In this document: piece after piece, positions 1 to 8,581 of the stretch
Numbering within the stretch: the stretch's first letter is position 1
How the letters are laid out: each line of letters opens with the position of its first letter
Assembly (NCBI RefSeq): GCF_021496665.1
Contig: NZ_CP071246.1
Coordinates: forward strand, 2,356,001-2,420,000
Origin: Corynebacterium sp. CNCTC7651
GTDB lineage: Bacteria > Actinomycetota > Actinomycetes > Mycobacteriales > Mycobacteriaceae
DNA: 64,000 bases
Direction of reading: 5' to 3'
Made by a program: the position numbers and the translations under genes
Notes under the pieces: model-generated
Databases searched by the model: none
The model's input: only the letters and a program-made list of their open reading frames with translations
Told to the model about the DNA's origin: nothing

Positions 1-665
1 AGACCGGCAGGCTGCCGGACGCGGTGGTGGCGGCAGTTGGCGGCGGCTCCAACGCTATCGGCGCGTTTGCCCAGTACCTGGAGGATCAGCCGGGCAACGC
101 GGAGGTGCGCCTGATCGGCGTGGAGCCGGCGGGCGAGGGCCTGGACACCAGCAAGCACGGCGCGCCGCTGAACCACGGCACGATCGGCATCCTGCACGGT
201 TCCCGCTCCTACGTGGTCACCGGCCCGGACGGTGAGAAGTTGAGCGAGTCCCACTCCGTCTCCGCCGGCCTGGACTACCCGGGTGTGGGCCCGGAGCATG
301 CGCACCTGATGCACACCGGCCGCGCGGAGTACGTGGTGGCCACGGACGCGGATGCGCTGCAGGCGTTCCGCATCCTTGCGCGCTACGAGGGCATCATCCC
401 CGCGCTCGAGTCCTCCCACGCGCTCGCGGAGGCGTTCCGCATGGCAGAAGAGGCGGAGGCCGCGGGCGAGGAGCTGAACATCCTGGTCAACCTGTCTGGC
501 CGCGGGGACAAGGATATGGAGTACGTGTTCAACATCTTGGGCGACCAGATTTACGAGGACCCGTTTGCCTCCCCGGTGGGTGACATCCGCGTGACCGAGG
601 TGCTCTCCCAGATGACCAGCGCCTCCAACGAGCGCGAGGGCGACAACGCGGTGGCGCACCACTAG
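1..665 (+). CDS. trpB: tryptophan synthase beta subunit, 3' part
   Basis: This is the C-terminal two thirds of TrpB, the PLP enzyme that joins indole and serine to make tryptophan. The reading frame is open from base 3, so the gene begins outside the window. The phosphate-binding GGGSNAIG motif sits at the start of the visible part. The motifs [33 protein letters not shown] and NLSGRGDKD follow, which identifies the main TrpB1 type rather than TrpB2. The C-terminal tail after DQIYEDP is about 35 residues long and not obviously conserved. No trpA follows: the next gene is an MFS exporter with its own promoter. Confidence 0.95.
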   Translation, partial: TGRLPDAVVAAVGGGSNAIGAFAQYLEDQPGNAEVRLIGVEPAGEGLDTSKHGAPLNHGTIGILHGSRSYVVTGPDGEKLSESHSVSAGLDYPGVGPEHAHLMHTGRAEYVVATDADALQAFRILARYEGIIPALESSHALAEAFRMAEEAEAAGEELNILVNLSGRGDKDMEYVFNILGDQIYEDPFASPVGDIRVTEVLSQMTSASNEREGDNAVAHH

Positions 666-709
666 GGGGGACCGGACGGCCGGTGAGCGCCGGCGGGGAA
701 CGCGGGCGC

Positions 710-715
710 TAAAGT
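710..715 (+). promoter_or_regulatory. -10 box of a leaderless promoter (MFS gene)
   Basis: TAAAGT lies 8 nt before the GTG at 724. No Shine-Dalgarno sequence is present, so transcription probably starts at the GTG itself. Confidence 0.5.
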
Positions 716-723
716 CCCCTGGC

Positions 724-2169
724 GTGACTACGCAACCCGCGGCCAGGCGTCCGCGACCCGAGCCAACCACCGCCGCGCAGCGGTGGACGTTCTTCGGGGT
801 GATCTCGCTCGGGCTGTTCATGATCAGCCTGGACAACTCCATCCTGTACACGGCGTTGCCGGTGCTCTCCCAACAGCTCGGGGCGAACCCGGGGCAGTCG
901 CTGTGGATCATCAACGCCTACCCGCTCATGCTGTCCGGCCTGCTGCTGGGCACGGGAACGTTAGGCGACAAGGTTGGCCACCGCCGCATGTTCACCATCG
1001 GCCTGCTCATTTTCGGCGTGGCGTCCCTGGCCGCGGCGTTCGCGCCCACCGCGTGGGCGCTGGTGGCCGCCCGCGCGTTCCTTGGCATCGGCGGCGCGAC
1101 GATGATGCCCGCCACCCTGGCGCTCATCCGCCTCACCTTCGAGGACGAGCAGGAGCGCAACACCGCCATCGGCATCTGGAGCTCCATCGCCGTCGTCGGC
1201 GCGGCACTCGGCCCGCTGATCGGCGGCGCGCTGCTGGAGGTGTTCTGGTGGGGCTCCGTCTTCCTCATCAACGTGCCCGTGGTGGTCATCGCGCTGATCC
1301 TCACCATGTGGCTCGCGCCCGCCAACGTGCCCAACCCGGCGAAGCACTGGGACGCCACGTCCTCCGTCTACGCGCTCATCGCCCTGCTCGGCCTCACCAT
1401 GAGCATCAAGGAGGCCGCTAACCCGGAGCGCACCGGGGCACCGCTTGCGGCGGCGCTGGTCGCGGCCGTGGTCGGCGGGGTGCTCTTTGGCAAGCGACAG
1501 ACGCTTCTGAGCGACCCCTTGCTCACCTTCGACATTTTCCGCTCACGCCTGTTCACCGGCGGCGTGGTCGCCGCGGTGGGCAGCATCATCTGCTTCGTGG
1601 GCGCCGAGGTGATGACGGTGCAGAAGCTCCAGCTTGCGGACGGTTTCTCCCCGCTGCACGCAGGCCTGGCCATCGTCGCCATGGCCGTCGCCGCAATTCC
1701 GGCTTCGGTGTACGCGGGTGCGAACCTGCGCAGGGTGGGATTCCTGCCGCTGATTGCCGGCGGCTTCGCCGGTGCCTTCGTGGGCACGTTGCTGCTCATG
1801 TGGGGTTCCATGCGGGCGTCGTTCGCCCTCGAGCTTGCCGGGCTCGCGGTGATGGGTGTGGCCGGCGGCGCGATCATGGGCGTGGCCTCCATCGCCATCA
1901 TCGGCGCCGCACCTTTGCACCGCTCCGGCATGGCCGCTGGCGTGGAGGAGGTCTCCTACGAGTTCGGTGCGCTGATTACCGTGGCGGTGACCGGCTCGCT
2001 GCTTGCCCGCTGGCTGGAGCTTGGCTTGACTGACAAACCCTACGAGGTTGCGTACGCCGACGCCTACCACGGGGTGCTCCTCCTGCTTGCGGCGGCCGGC
2101 GCTTGCTTTGCCGCGATCACCGCGTGGTGCTTCCGGGACAATCCGAAATCTGGTTCTCCAACCCCTTGA
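724..2169 (+). CDS. MFS drug/solute exporter, DHA2 (14-TM) type
   Basis: This is a 481-residue major facilitator protein that probably exports drugs or metabolites by proton antiport. The cytoplasmic N-terminus is followed by FMISLDNSILYTALP in TM1, the motif-A-like GDKVGHRRM loop and the motif-C-like GAALGPLIGGALLE stretch in TM5. Together with its length this places it in the DHA2/EmrB-QacA family with about 14 helices. The GTG start follows a -10 box by 8 nt, so the gene is probably leaderless and independent of trpB. The substrate cannot be predicted. Confidence 0.88.
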   Translation: MTTQPAARRPRPEPTTAAQRWTFFGVISLGLFMISLDNSILYTALPVLSQQLGANPGQSLWIINAYPLMLSGLLLGTGTLGDKVGHRRMFTIGLLIFGVASLAAAFAPTAWALVAARAFLGIGGATMMPATLALIRLTFEDEQERNTAIGIWSSIAVVGAALGPLIGGALLEVFWWGSVFLINVPVVVIALILTMWLAPANVPNPAKHWDATSSVYALIALLGLTMSIKEAANPERTGAPLAAALVAAVVGGVLFGKRQTLLSDPLLTFDIFRSRLFTGGVVAAVGSIICFVGAEVMTVQKLQLADGFSPLHAGLAIVAMAVAAIPASVYAGANLRRVGFLPLIAGGFAGAFVGTLLLMWGSMRASFALELAGLAVMGVAGGAIMGVASIAIIGAAPLHRSGMAAGVEEVSYEFGALITVAVTGSLLARWLELGLTDKPYEVAYADAYHGVLLLLAAAGACFAAITAWCFRDNPKSGSPTP

Positions 2170-2188
2170 CCGGAGGAGTCGTCGCCCA

Positions 2189-2207
2189 TTAGGGTAGGGT
2201 TACCTTA
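2189..2207. promoter_or_regulatory. DtxR-type iron box
   Basis: The 19 bases TTAGGGTAGGGTTACCTTA match the DtxR/IdeR consensus TWAGGTTAGSCTAACCTWA at 16 positions and form an interrupted palindrome. The site lies 25 nt before the start codon at 2232 and covers the likely promoter. Fe-DtxR would repress the gene when iron is plentiful. The assignment is by eye. Confidence 0.65.
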
Positions 2208-2231
2208 GGCACAACAGGTAAGGGTAACCAA

Positions 2232-2975
2232 ATGTATTCTGACGACGCAGCTACGGCGCTCGCCGCCAACATCGCCGCCCGTGCGCTCGCCGGCGGCGGG
2301 GACATGATGCTGGTTGCCTACCGCCACCCGGAACAACCCGTGATCGACGTAGCCACCCACGGGCTCGACGCCGCGGGCAACCTCGTGGTCACCTGCCTCA
2401 GCGAGGATGTGCCGGGGTTTGCTCCGCTTGAGGTGCGGATGGATGTGCTGTTCCAAGCTCCGCAGTTTCACGTCACCATTTCCGCCGCGAGCGTGCACGC
2501 GCTAGCCACAGTGGAGTGGGTGGACACCGACGAGCTGTGGGCCACAGGCGTGGTGGATGTAGAAACGGTGTACGTCCACCACATCGGTGCCCCCGCGCGC
2601 CTAGACGTCGATGCGCTACGTCCCCTGGCCCTGGGCATCGGCGAGGTGGACGAGGACAGGGTGGGCGCGCACGACGCGGTGCTCTCCCTCGGTGGACGGT
2701 GCCTGAACACGCTGTTCGATGCCGCAGTGCTTGGCCTCGTGCCAAACATCCCGGGGCAGCACGGCCCGCACAACGGCTGCAGTCACACCCGTGACCAGCT
2801 GTTCGTGGTGGATGTCTGCGCCACTGGTGTCACGCTGCTGCGCACAACCGCCACGCAGCGTGAGACGGTGCATGTGGCGCTTCCGCGCCCGGCACTCGAT
2901 TTCCTAGACTTGGCCGACCAGCTCGCTGGCCTGGCCGCGCAAGCCTCGGGTTGGCACGCGGAATCGCGTATCTGA
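2232..2975 (+). CDS. hypothetical protein under an iron box; possible HugZ/DUF2470-like fold
   Basis: This 247-residue soluble protein has no signal peptide. The first about 100 residues look like a flavin-reductase/HugZ-type split barrel. The C-terminal part has the segment QLFVVDVCATGVTLL, which resembles DUF2470 tails (VVDVDxxGxxLL) of heme-utilisation proteins. That family link is an inference from pattern only. A cysteine/histidine-rich stretch (HGPHNGCSH) near residue 183 could bind metal or heme. The DtxR-type box directly upstream supports a role in iron or heme metabolism. The neighbours on both sides are unrelated. Confidence 0.6.
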   Translation: MYSDDAATALAANIAARALAGGGDMMLVAYRHPEQPVIDVATHGLDAAGNLVVTCLSEDVPGFAPLEVRMDVLFQAPQFHVTISAASVHALATVEWVDTDELWATGVVDVETVYVHHIGAPARLDVDALRPLALGIGEVDEDRVGAHDAVLSLGGRCLNTLFDAAVLGLVPNIPGQHGPHNGCSHTRDQLFVVDVCATGVTLLRTTATQRETVHVALPRPALDFLDLADQLAGLAAQASGWHAESRI

Positions 2976-2996
2976 CAGCTAGCCCGAGCGTGGGAA

Positions 2997-3026
2997 ACGG
3001 GGCCCGGCCGGGTGGCTGGGCCCCGT
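2997..3026. terminator. bidirectional hairpin terminator
   Basis: ACGGGGCCC (2997-3005) pairs perfectly with GGGCCCCGT (3018-3026) across a 12-nt loop. It lies between two convergent genes, about 20 nt after the stop of the upstream one. A short T run follows on the minus strand. Confidence 0.65.
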
Positions 3027-3055
3027 GTAACCAATCGTCGTCAAGCAGGAAAAGC

Positions 3056-3328
3056 TTAAGCGACCTCGTAGTTCGCGCACTGCGCGTCCCCGGTGACCTC
3101 GATGGACTCGTTGGTGCACATCAGGTCGGTGTTGTGGGTGCACTCGAGGCGGTGGCAGGCACCCACCTGGCCCTCGGCGGGGCGGGAACTGCGAGCGTCG
3201 ATGGTAGTGAACGTGCCGCACGCAGCGGTGTCGGTGCCTGCAACGGTGATAGCCAACGCGGTGCAACCACCCTCGTTGAATGCGCAAGCAGTGGTGGAGC
3301 AGGAAGCGATCTTGGTAGCGGTAGCCAT
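3056..3328 (-). CDS. DUF1540 cysteine-rich protein
   Basis: This is a 90-residue protein with two cysteine clusters. The first is near residues 9-21 (CSTTACAFNEGGC) and the second near residues 58-80 (CHRLECTHNTDLMC then C). This is the pattern of DUF1540 domains, small putative metal-binding modules. The ATG at 3328 was chosen over an upstream extension because a clear ribosome site (AAGGAG) precedes it. The function is unknown. It converges on the iron-box gene and shares a terminator with it. Confidence 0.8.
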   Translation of the reverse strand: MATATKIASCSTTACAFNEGGCTALAITVAGTDTAACGTFTTIDARSSRPAEGQVGACHRLECTHNTDLMCTNESIEVTGDAQCANYEVA

Positions 3329-3487
3329 GGTGGACTCCTTAAAAGCAGAAGGTGAATCTGGTGAACAGGGGTACTTCCGCGTATCTGACAAGGCCCACAC
3401 TAACCACGCAAAAATTCCCGCGCAAGCAAGGGAAACCTACGCTGACCTGCGGAAATAACGGCACATTAGTGTTGCGAAATTCGCTAC

Positions 3488-3493
3488 TACACT
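3488..3493 (+). promoter_or_regulatory. -10 box of a leaderless promoter (glutaminase)
   Basis: TACACT ends 7 nt before the ATG at 3501, and no ribosome site lies between them. Confidence 0.5.
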
Positions 3494-3500
3494 CGGGCCC

Positions 3501-5198
3501 ATGCCATCGCCTGTGCCCCAGTATCTCCAAGACATCCTCGATACCGTCCGCGACCAGGACGGGGGAGAGACCGCCGACTACATCGAGAAGCTGAAGAACG
3601 CGGACCCGGACAAGCTGGGCCTGGCGCTCTGCACCACCGACGGCCACGTCTACGCGGTGGGCGATACCGACTACGAATTCTCAATCCAGTCCATCTCCAA
3701 ACCCTTTGTCTACGCCTTGGCGCTGGACATCTACGGCGCGGAGGAAGTGCACAAGTACGTGGGCGTGGAGCCTTCGGGCGAGGCGTTCAACGAGCTTTCC
3801 CTGGACAGCCAGGGCCGCCCGGTGAATCCGTTGATCAACGCGGGCGCGATCACGGTCAACCAGCTCATCGGCGGCCCCAACATTCCCATCGAGGACAGGG
3901 TTGAAAAGATCCGGGACTACCTCTCGCGCCTTGCGGGGCGGGAGCTGCGTATCGACGATGAAATTTTCCAGTCCGAAATGGACGGAGCCGACCGCAACAT
4001 GGCTATTGCCCACCTGCTGCGTGAGGCCGGCAAGGTGACCGATTCCGCCCACCAGGCCGTGACCACCTACATCAAGCAGTGTTCCGTGCTGGTGACGGTG
4101 AAGGATCTCGCCGTCATGGCGGCGACGCTGGCAAACGGCGGTACCCAGCCGATTACGGGCGAGAAGATCCTCACCGCAGAAGCCTGCCGCGTGACCCAGG
4201 CGGTGATGGTCTCCGCGGGCATGTACGACGCATCGGGCCGCTGGATGGTCAACGTGGGCATCCCCGCGAAGTCCGGCGTAGCCGGCGGCCTGATTGGCAC
4301 CATCCCCAGCCAGATGGGCGTGGCTAGCCTGAGCCCGCGGCTGGATAAGCAGGGCAACTCCGTGCGCGGCGTGAAGGTGTTCAAGGAGCTGTCCAGCGGG
4401 CTGGGCCTGAACCTGATGTCCTCGGACTACTACATCGCGCCGGGCATTCGACGCGTGAAGCACAAGGGCAACACCACCGTGGTGGAGCTGCAGGGGCGCA
4501 TCAACTTCATTTCCGCGGAGAAGATTCTGCACGAGCTGGTGGAGCGGAACTTGGTCAAGGGCGACCTGGTGCTGGACGTGTCTGGCGTGACCTCCTTCAA
4601 CAAATCTGGCCGCAAGCTGATCAAGGATGGGCTGCTGCACTTCCGCGAGCAGGGCACCCATGTGGCGATCTACGACCCGGAGGGCGCGCTGCCGGACTAC
4701 GAATTCTCGGACGGCTCCACGGCAGAGTCGGTGAAAGACCTCGAGGTGTCCTTCACCGTGCCGGCCGCCCGCCAGCGGGTGTTCGACGCCATCACCAAAC
4801 CGCGCCAGTGGTGGGAGGACCGCGTGGAGGGCGAGGCAGACGAAGAAGGTGCCGGCTTCACGGTGGAAAGCGACGACCAGAAGGTGGCGCTCACCGTCCG
4901 CGAGGCGGACGACGGCAAGCGCGTGGTGTGGCACGTTGAGCCGACCGGCGACGAGAAATCGGACCGGGACTGGGACGACACCTCCCTTATCTTCGACATC
5001 GAGGAAGACGCGGAGGGCGAAACCACAATCAACTTCACCCACCGGGGCCTCTTGCCGCACGACGAAGCCTACGAGGAGGCCGAGCAGACCTGGCGCGACC
5101 GCCTGCGCGAGCGCTTGGAGCCGTTGATCAAGCGGGACGAGGGCGAAGCCGAGGGGCCGGCGGTGGCCGCCCCGCCGGAGGCGACGGAAAATTCGTAG
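3501..5198 (+). CDS. glsA: glutaminase with C-terminal STAS and SRPBCC domains
   Basis: Residues 1-310 form a serine-dependent glutaminase (glutamine to glutamate plus ammonia). The catalytic SxxK is S64-I-S-K67 within FSIQSISKPF, and the later blocks PLINAGAI and KSGVAGG are also present. Residues about 325-400 are a STAS domain (NTTVVELQGRINF, LVLDVSGVTSFNKSG), known as a fusion partner of some bacterial glutaminases. Residues about 410-545 look like an SRPBCC/AHSA1-type ligand-binding domain (VPAARQRVFDAITKPRQWW, then a THRGL segment). An acidic, alanine-rich tail ends the protein. At 565 residues it is almost twice the length of a plain glutaminase. The gene is probably leaderless and monocistronic. 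Confidence 0.9.
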   Translation: MPSPVPQYLQDILDTVRDQDGGETADYIEKLKNADPDKLGLALCTTDGHVYAVGDTDYEFSIQSISKPFVYALALDIYGAEEVHKYVGVEPSGEAFNELSLDSQGRPVNPLINAGAITVNQLIGGPNIPIEDRVEKIRDYLSRLAGRELRIDDEIFQSEMDGADRNMAIAHLLREAGKVTDSAHQAVTTYIKQCSVLVTVKDLAVMAATLANGGTQPITGEKILTAEACRVTQAVMVSAGMYDASGRWMVNVGIPAKSGVAGGLIGTIPSQMGVASLSPRLDKQGNSVRGVKVFKELSSGLGLNLMSSDYYIAPGIRRVKHKGNTTVVELQGRINFISAEKILHELVERNLVKGDLVLDVSGVTSFNKSGRKLIKDGLLHFREQGTHVAIYDPEGALPDYEFSDGSTAESVKDLEVSFTVPAARQRVFDAITKPRQWWEDRVEGEADEEGAGFTVESDDQKVALTVREADDGKRVVWHVEPTGDEKSDRDWDDTSLIFDIEEDAEGETTINFTHRGLLPHDEAYEEAEQTWRDRLRERLEPLIKRDEGEAEGPAVAAPPEATENS

Positions 5199-5258
5199 TG
5201 AGGCGGCCGTAATCCCGTTGGCGATGTGGGGCACGTAGGGGCGTGTAGCGTCGGAGGC

Positions 5259-6497
5259 GTGAGTAAGGAGACGATTGCCAACACCATCTGGTGGCACGTG
5301 TACCCGCTGGGCGCCACTGGCGCGCCGATCAGGGACCGCGGCGAAGTAGATGCCGGCCACCGTCTGCGCGACCTTGAACCGTGGTTGGATTACCTGATTG
5401 AGCTGGGCTGCAACGGCCTGCTGCTCGCCCCAATCTTTGAATCGGTGGGCCACGGGTACGACACGATTGACCACTACCGCATCGACTCCCGCCTGGGGGA
5501 CGACGCGGACTTTGACCACCTCGTTGCCGAGTGCCACGCCCGCGGCATCAACGTGATGCTGGACGGCGTGTTCAACCACGTCGCCCGCACCCACGAGTGG
5601 GTTGAGCAGGGCCTTGCCGGCGACACGGATTGGGAGGGCCACGGCGAGCTGGCCACCCTGCACCACGCGGACGAGCGGGTGCGCGACGCGGTGGTGGACA
5701 TCATGAAGCACTGGCTGCGCCGCAGTATCGCCGGCTGGCGCCTGGATGTCGCCTATTCCGTCCCGCCCGAGTTCTGGCGCGACGTGCTGGCCCGCGTTCG
5801 CGAAGAATTCCCGGACGCAATGTTCCTGGGCGAAGTCATCCACGGCGATTACGCCGAGATCGCCGAGGCCGGCACGCTGGATTCCGTCACACAGTACGAG
5901 CTGTGGAAGGGCATTTGGAGCTCGCTTCACGACGAAAACTTTTGGGAGCTCGCCCACGCCCTCGAACGCCACCAAGCGATGGCGGCGCGGATGCTGCCGA
6001 ACACGTTCATTGGCAACCACGACGTGGACCGCATTGCCAGCAAGGTTGGCCAGGACAAGGCGATCCTGGCACTGGCCATCCTGATGGTCCTCCCCGGCAT
6101 GCCCAGCATCTACTACGGCGATGAGCAGGGCTTTCAGGGCCTGCGCGGCGAGGGCTTCGGGGCAGACGATTCCGTGCGCCCCCAGCTCCCCGCAACGCCG
6201 GCCGAGCTGTCGCCGCTTGGCGAGTGGATCTTCCGCGAGCACCAGGCGCTGATTGGCCTGCGCCGCCGCTACCCGTGGCTCACCCACGCGGAGGTGGAGG
6301 TGCTGGACAAGACCAACCCGACGATCAGCCTGCGCGCCCGTGCGGCTGGCGGCGCAGACGGCGCGGGGGGCCAGGGCGGCCAGAGTGATGCTGACGGCCA
6401 GGGCGGCGCGGGCGAGCTGCAGCTGGACGCGTGGCTGGACCCCGCGCCGGGCGTGCGCATCCGCGCGGGCGGGGAGACGCTCTACGAACGCTCCTAG
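5259..6497 (+). CDS. GH13 alpha-amylase-family glycosidase
   Basis: This cytoplasmic alpha-glucan-active enzyme has about 412 residues. The four GH13 motifs are visible: DGVFNH (102-107), GWRLDVAY with nucleophile D163, FLGEVIHGD with acid/base E192, and IGNHDVDR with D255. The GTG at 5259 was chosen because a TAGCGT -10 box ends 7 nt upstream (leaderless), whereas an upstream ATG adds 11 unconvincing residues. A Gly/Ala/Asp-rich insert (GADGAGGQGGQSD and following) lies near the C-terminus. The stop overlaps the convergent M20 peptidase by 4 nt. The specificity, such as maltodextrin or trehalose, cannot be told. Confidence 0.88.
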   Translation: MSKETIANTIWWHVYPLGATGAPIRDRGEVDAGHRLRDLEPWLDYLIELGCNGLLLAPIFESVGHGYDTIDHYRIDSRLGDDADFDHLVAECHARGINVMLDGVFNHVARTHEWVEQGLAGDTDWEGHGELATLHHADERVRDAVVDIMKHWLRRSIAGWRLDVAYSVPPEFWRDVLARVREEFPDAMFLGEVIHGDYAEIAEAGTLDSVTQYELWKGIWSSLHDENFWELAHALERHQAMAARMLPNTFIGNHDVDRIASKVGQDKAILALAILMVLPGMPSIYYGDEQGFQGLRGEGFGADDSVRPQLPATPAELSPLGEWIFREHQALIGLRRRYPWLTHAEVEVLDKTNPTISLRARAAGGADGAGGQGGQSDADGQGGAGELQLDAWLDPAPGVRIRAGGETLYERS

Positions 6498-7852
6498 GCG
6501 CCCACGAAGCGCCGCACCAGGCTCACGTAGGCCTGCGCGGTGAGCTCCACGTCCGCGACCTCCACGTATTCGTCATGGCTGTGGAGGGTGTCTAGCACCC
6601 TGCCGAGCGTCTGGTGGCGCTGGTGCAGGGCGAAGCCGTAGCCCACTCCGCCCTTGCGTCGGCCGAAACGCAGGTCGGACCCGCCGGCGGCGATCGTCGG
6701 CACCACGGGTACGCCGGGGAAGAACTCCCCGAAGGTGGCCAGAATCGCCTCATACAGCGGGCCGGAGGTGGGGGAGACCGTGGCGTCCTCGGTAATCAGG
6801 TGGGTGATCTCCACCTCTTCCGCTAGGTCGCCCAGCGCGTCAACCAACAGCGCGTCGATGTCGTCCTGGGTCTGGCCGGGCAGCGGGCGGATGTCCAGCT
6901 CCAACCAGGCAACGGACGGCAGCACGTTAATCGCCCCGCCCGCGCGCAGCACCGTCGGCGCAATGGTGAGGTGGCTCATCGCGTGGGAGTAGCGCTGGAG
7001 TTCGCCGAGGGCGGTGTAGCTGTGACCGTCGAGAAGCGCCTGCTCCGTAGCAGGATCGAAGCGGAAGGCGCGCACGTAGCCCGGCCACGGCTCATCGCGC
7101 GTGACCTCGGGCTCGATGGCGGCAACGCGGCGCGCCACCTCCGCGATCTTCGCCACCGCCAGGTCGCGCCCGTGCGGGGCGGAGCCGTGACCGGCATCCC
7201 CATGGATGGTCAGGCGGCGCTGACCTGCGCCTTTCTCCCCGATCACGACCACCAGCGCGTCCGACCCATCCGCCACGGGCAGGTGCGACCCGCCCTCCTC
7301 GGACAGGCAGTTGCGCCAAGAAAACGCGTCCGGCTCGTGCTCTGCCAGCCAGCCGGCACCCAAGCCCCCGCGCGCCTCCTCATCCGCGCACCCCACAAAG
7401 GTCACGGTCCCTTTCGGACGGGGCCCATGCTTGGCGACGTCCCTCACAGCCGCCGCCATCGCCGCCGTGATGTACAGCATGTCGGTGGCGCCGCGGCCGT
7501 AAATCTTGCCGTCGATCTCTTCGGCCCCGAACGGATCCTGGGTCCACTTGGCCTCATCCACCGGCACCACGTCGGTGTGGCCGAGGAGGGTGAGCGGCTC
7601 CGCGTCCGGATCGGTGCCGTCGATGGTGAAGGCGATGGAGACGCGGCCCGGGTGCGGTTCGAAGCGCTGCACGCGCACGGTGCTGGGGGCGGTGGTGCCG
7701 TTTGGGTCGGTGACATCGCTGAAGAAGCGCTCCAACGTTGCCGCGTTGCGCACTTCCTGGCCGGAATCCGGTGTCAGATCATTCACGCACGCGTTGCGGA
7801 TGAGGTCCTTGAGCAGGGCGATTGCTGCTGCGGTGGGGTCGGCTGGGTACAT
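6494..7852 (-). CDS. M20-family metallopeptidase
   Basis: This is a 452-residue cytoplasmic dizinc peptidase or amidohydrolase of the ArgE/DapE/CPG2 superfamily. Zinc-site blocks are LLGHTDVVPV, YGRGATDM and CADEEARGG. A dimerisation-domain segment, GDAGHGSAPHGRDL, carries the usual histidine. A late histidine (FALHQRHQT) completes the site. An N-terminal insert around residues 25-65 is longer than in DapE. TACTAT lies 8 nt before the ATG, so it is probably leaderless. It diverges from the TetR gene. The substrate is unknown; a dipeptide or an N-acyl amino acid is likely. Confidence 0.88.
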   Translation of the reverse strand: MYPADPTAAAIALLKDLIRNACVNDLTPDSGQEVRNAATLERFFSDVTDPNGTTAPSTVRVQRFEPHPGRVSIAFTIDGTDPDAEPLTLLGHTDVVPVDEAKWTQDPFGAEEIDGKIYGRGATDMLYITAAMAAAVRDVAKHGPRPKGTVTFVGCADEEARGGLGAGWLAEHEPDAFSWRNCLSEEGGSHLPVADGSDALVVVIGEKGAGQRRLTIHGDAGHGSAPHGRDLAVAKIAEVARRVAAIEPEVTRDEPWPGYVRAFRFDPATEQALLDGHSYTALGELQRYSHAMSHLTIAPTVLRAGGAINVLPSVAWLELDIRPLPGQTQDDIDALLVDALGDLAEEVEITHLITEDATVSPTSGPLYEAILATFGEFFPGVPVVPTIAAGGSDLRFGRRKGGVGYGFALHQRHQTLGRVLDTLHSHDEYVEVADVELTAQAYVSLVRRFVGA

Positions 7853-7939
7853 GGAAGCAGATAGTAGCGCCGATCACATCCGGGCGATCTGGGTGTATGG
7901 CAAAATGCTGCTATCTCATTGACACAAAGGACGGTACCC

Positions 7940-8533
7940 ATGGCTCGACGCGAGGCCAGCACTGATCCGCGGGCGGTTCGCACCCGCCAGGCGCTGCTCA
8001 ACGCTACGGTGACGCTGCTGGACTCCACACCCGCGCATGAGCTTTCTGTGACCAGCATCGTGCGGGAAGCCGGGGTGAGCCGCCAGGTGTTCTACGAGCA
8101 CTTTGCGGACCGTGACGCGGTGCTGCTGGCAGCCGGGCTGGCAGTCATTGAACCGGCGTACCGGGAGTTTGTGGAGACGTTCAGCCCGAACACGGATTAC
8201 CCGCAGCAGGTGGCGCGGCTATTCGAGGGCTTGGGGGAGCAGGACAACGCTGTCCGCTCGCTGATGAACTCCGCAGCGCGCGGCGAACTGAACAACCACG
8301 TGGTGGAGATTCTCTACGGCCCGGTACGCGAGCAGCTTGTGCAGCACCTTGAGGCTGCGGATGTGCAGGCCACTGATTCCATGGTGGATGACACGGCGTA
8401 CTTCCTCGCTGCCGGCACCCAGGCGGTGTTTGCCCGCGGGTTCGCCGAGCGGGTTCCGGCGGAAGAGCTGGGGCAGCGGATTGAGGACGTGCGACGCACC
8501 CTGGGCGCGTACTCGATGGGGCAGGGCCTGTAG
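7940..8533 (+). CDS. TetR/AcrR-family transcriptional regulator
   Basis: This is a 197-residue repressor with an N-terminal helix-turn-helix (SIVREAGVSRQVFYEHFADRD, shown in part, near residues 45-65) and an all-helical ligand domain. The ATG at 7940 follows a moderate ribosome site (AAAGGA); an upstream TTG start is less likely. It is divergent from the M20 peptidase gene with an 87-nt gap, so it may regulate that gene, itself, or both. The ligand is unknown. Confidence 0.88.
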   Translation: MARREASTDPRAVRTRQALLNATVTLLDSTPAHELSVTSIVREAGVSRQVFYEHFADRDAVLLAAGLAVIEPAYREFVETFSPNTDYPQQVARLFEGLGEQDNAVRSLMNSAARGELNNHVVEILYGPVREQLVQHLEAADVQATDSMVDDTAYFLAAGTQAVFARGFAERVPAEELGQRIEDVRRTLGAYSMGQGL

Positions 8534-8540
8534 GTTCTGG

Positions 8541-8580
8541 GGCCGGCAGGCTCTGGCCGGCAGGCTCTGGCCGGCAGGCC
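8541..8580. repeat. short tandem repeat, 14-bp unit
   Basis: GGCCGGCAGGCTCT is repeated almost three times between two convergent genes. It includes inverted GCCGGC cores and may help termination. Confidence 0.6.
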
Positions 8581-8581
8581 G

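Noticed and set aside
3681..6287. An 868-codon open frame on the minus strand across glsA and the GH13 gene
   Set aside because: It is antisense to two well-supported genes, is rich in His/Arg/Val as expected for a GC-rich shadow frame, and has no start signal or motif.
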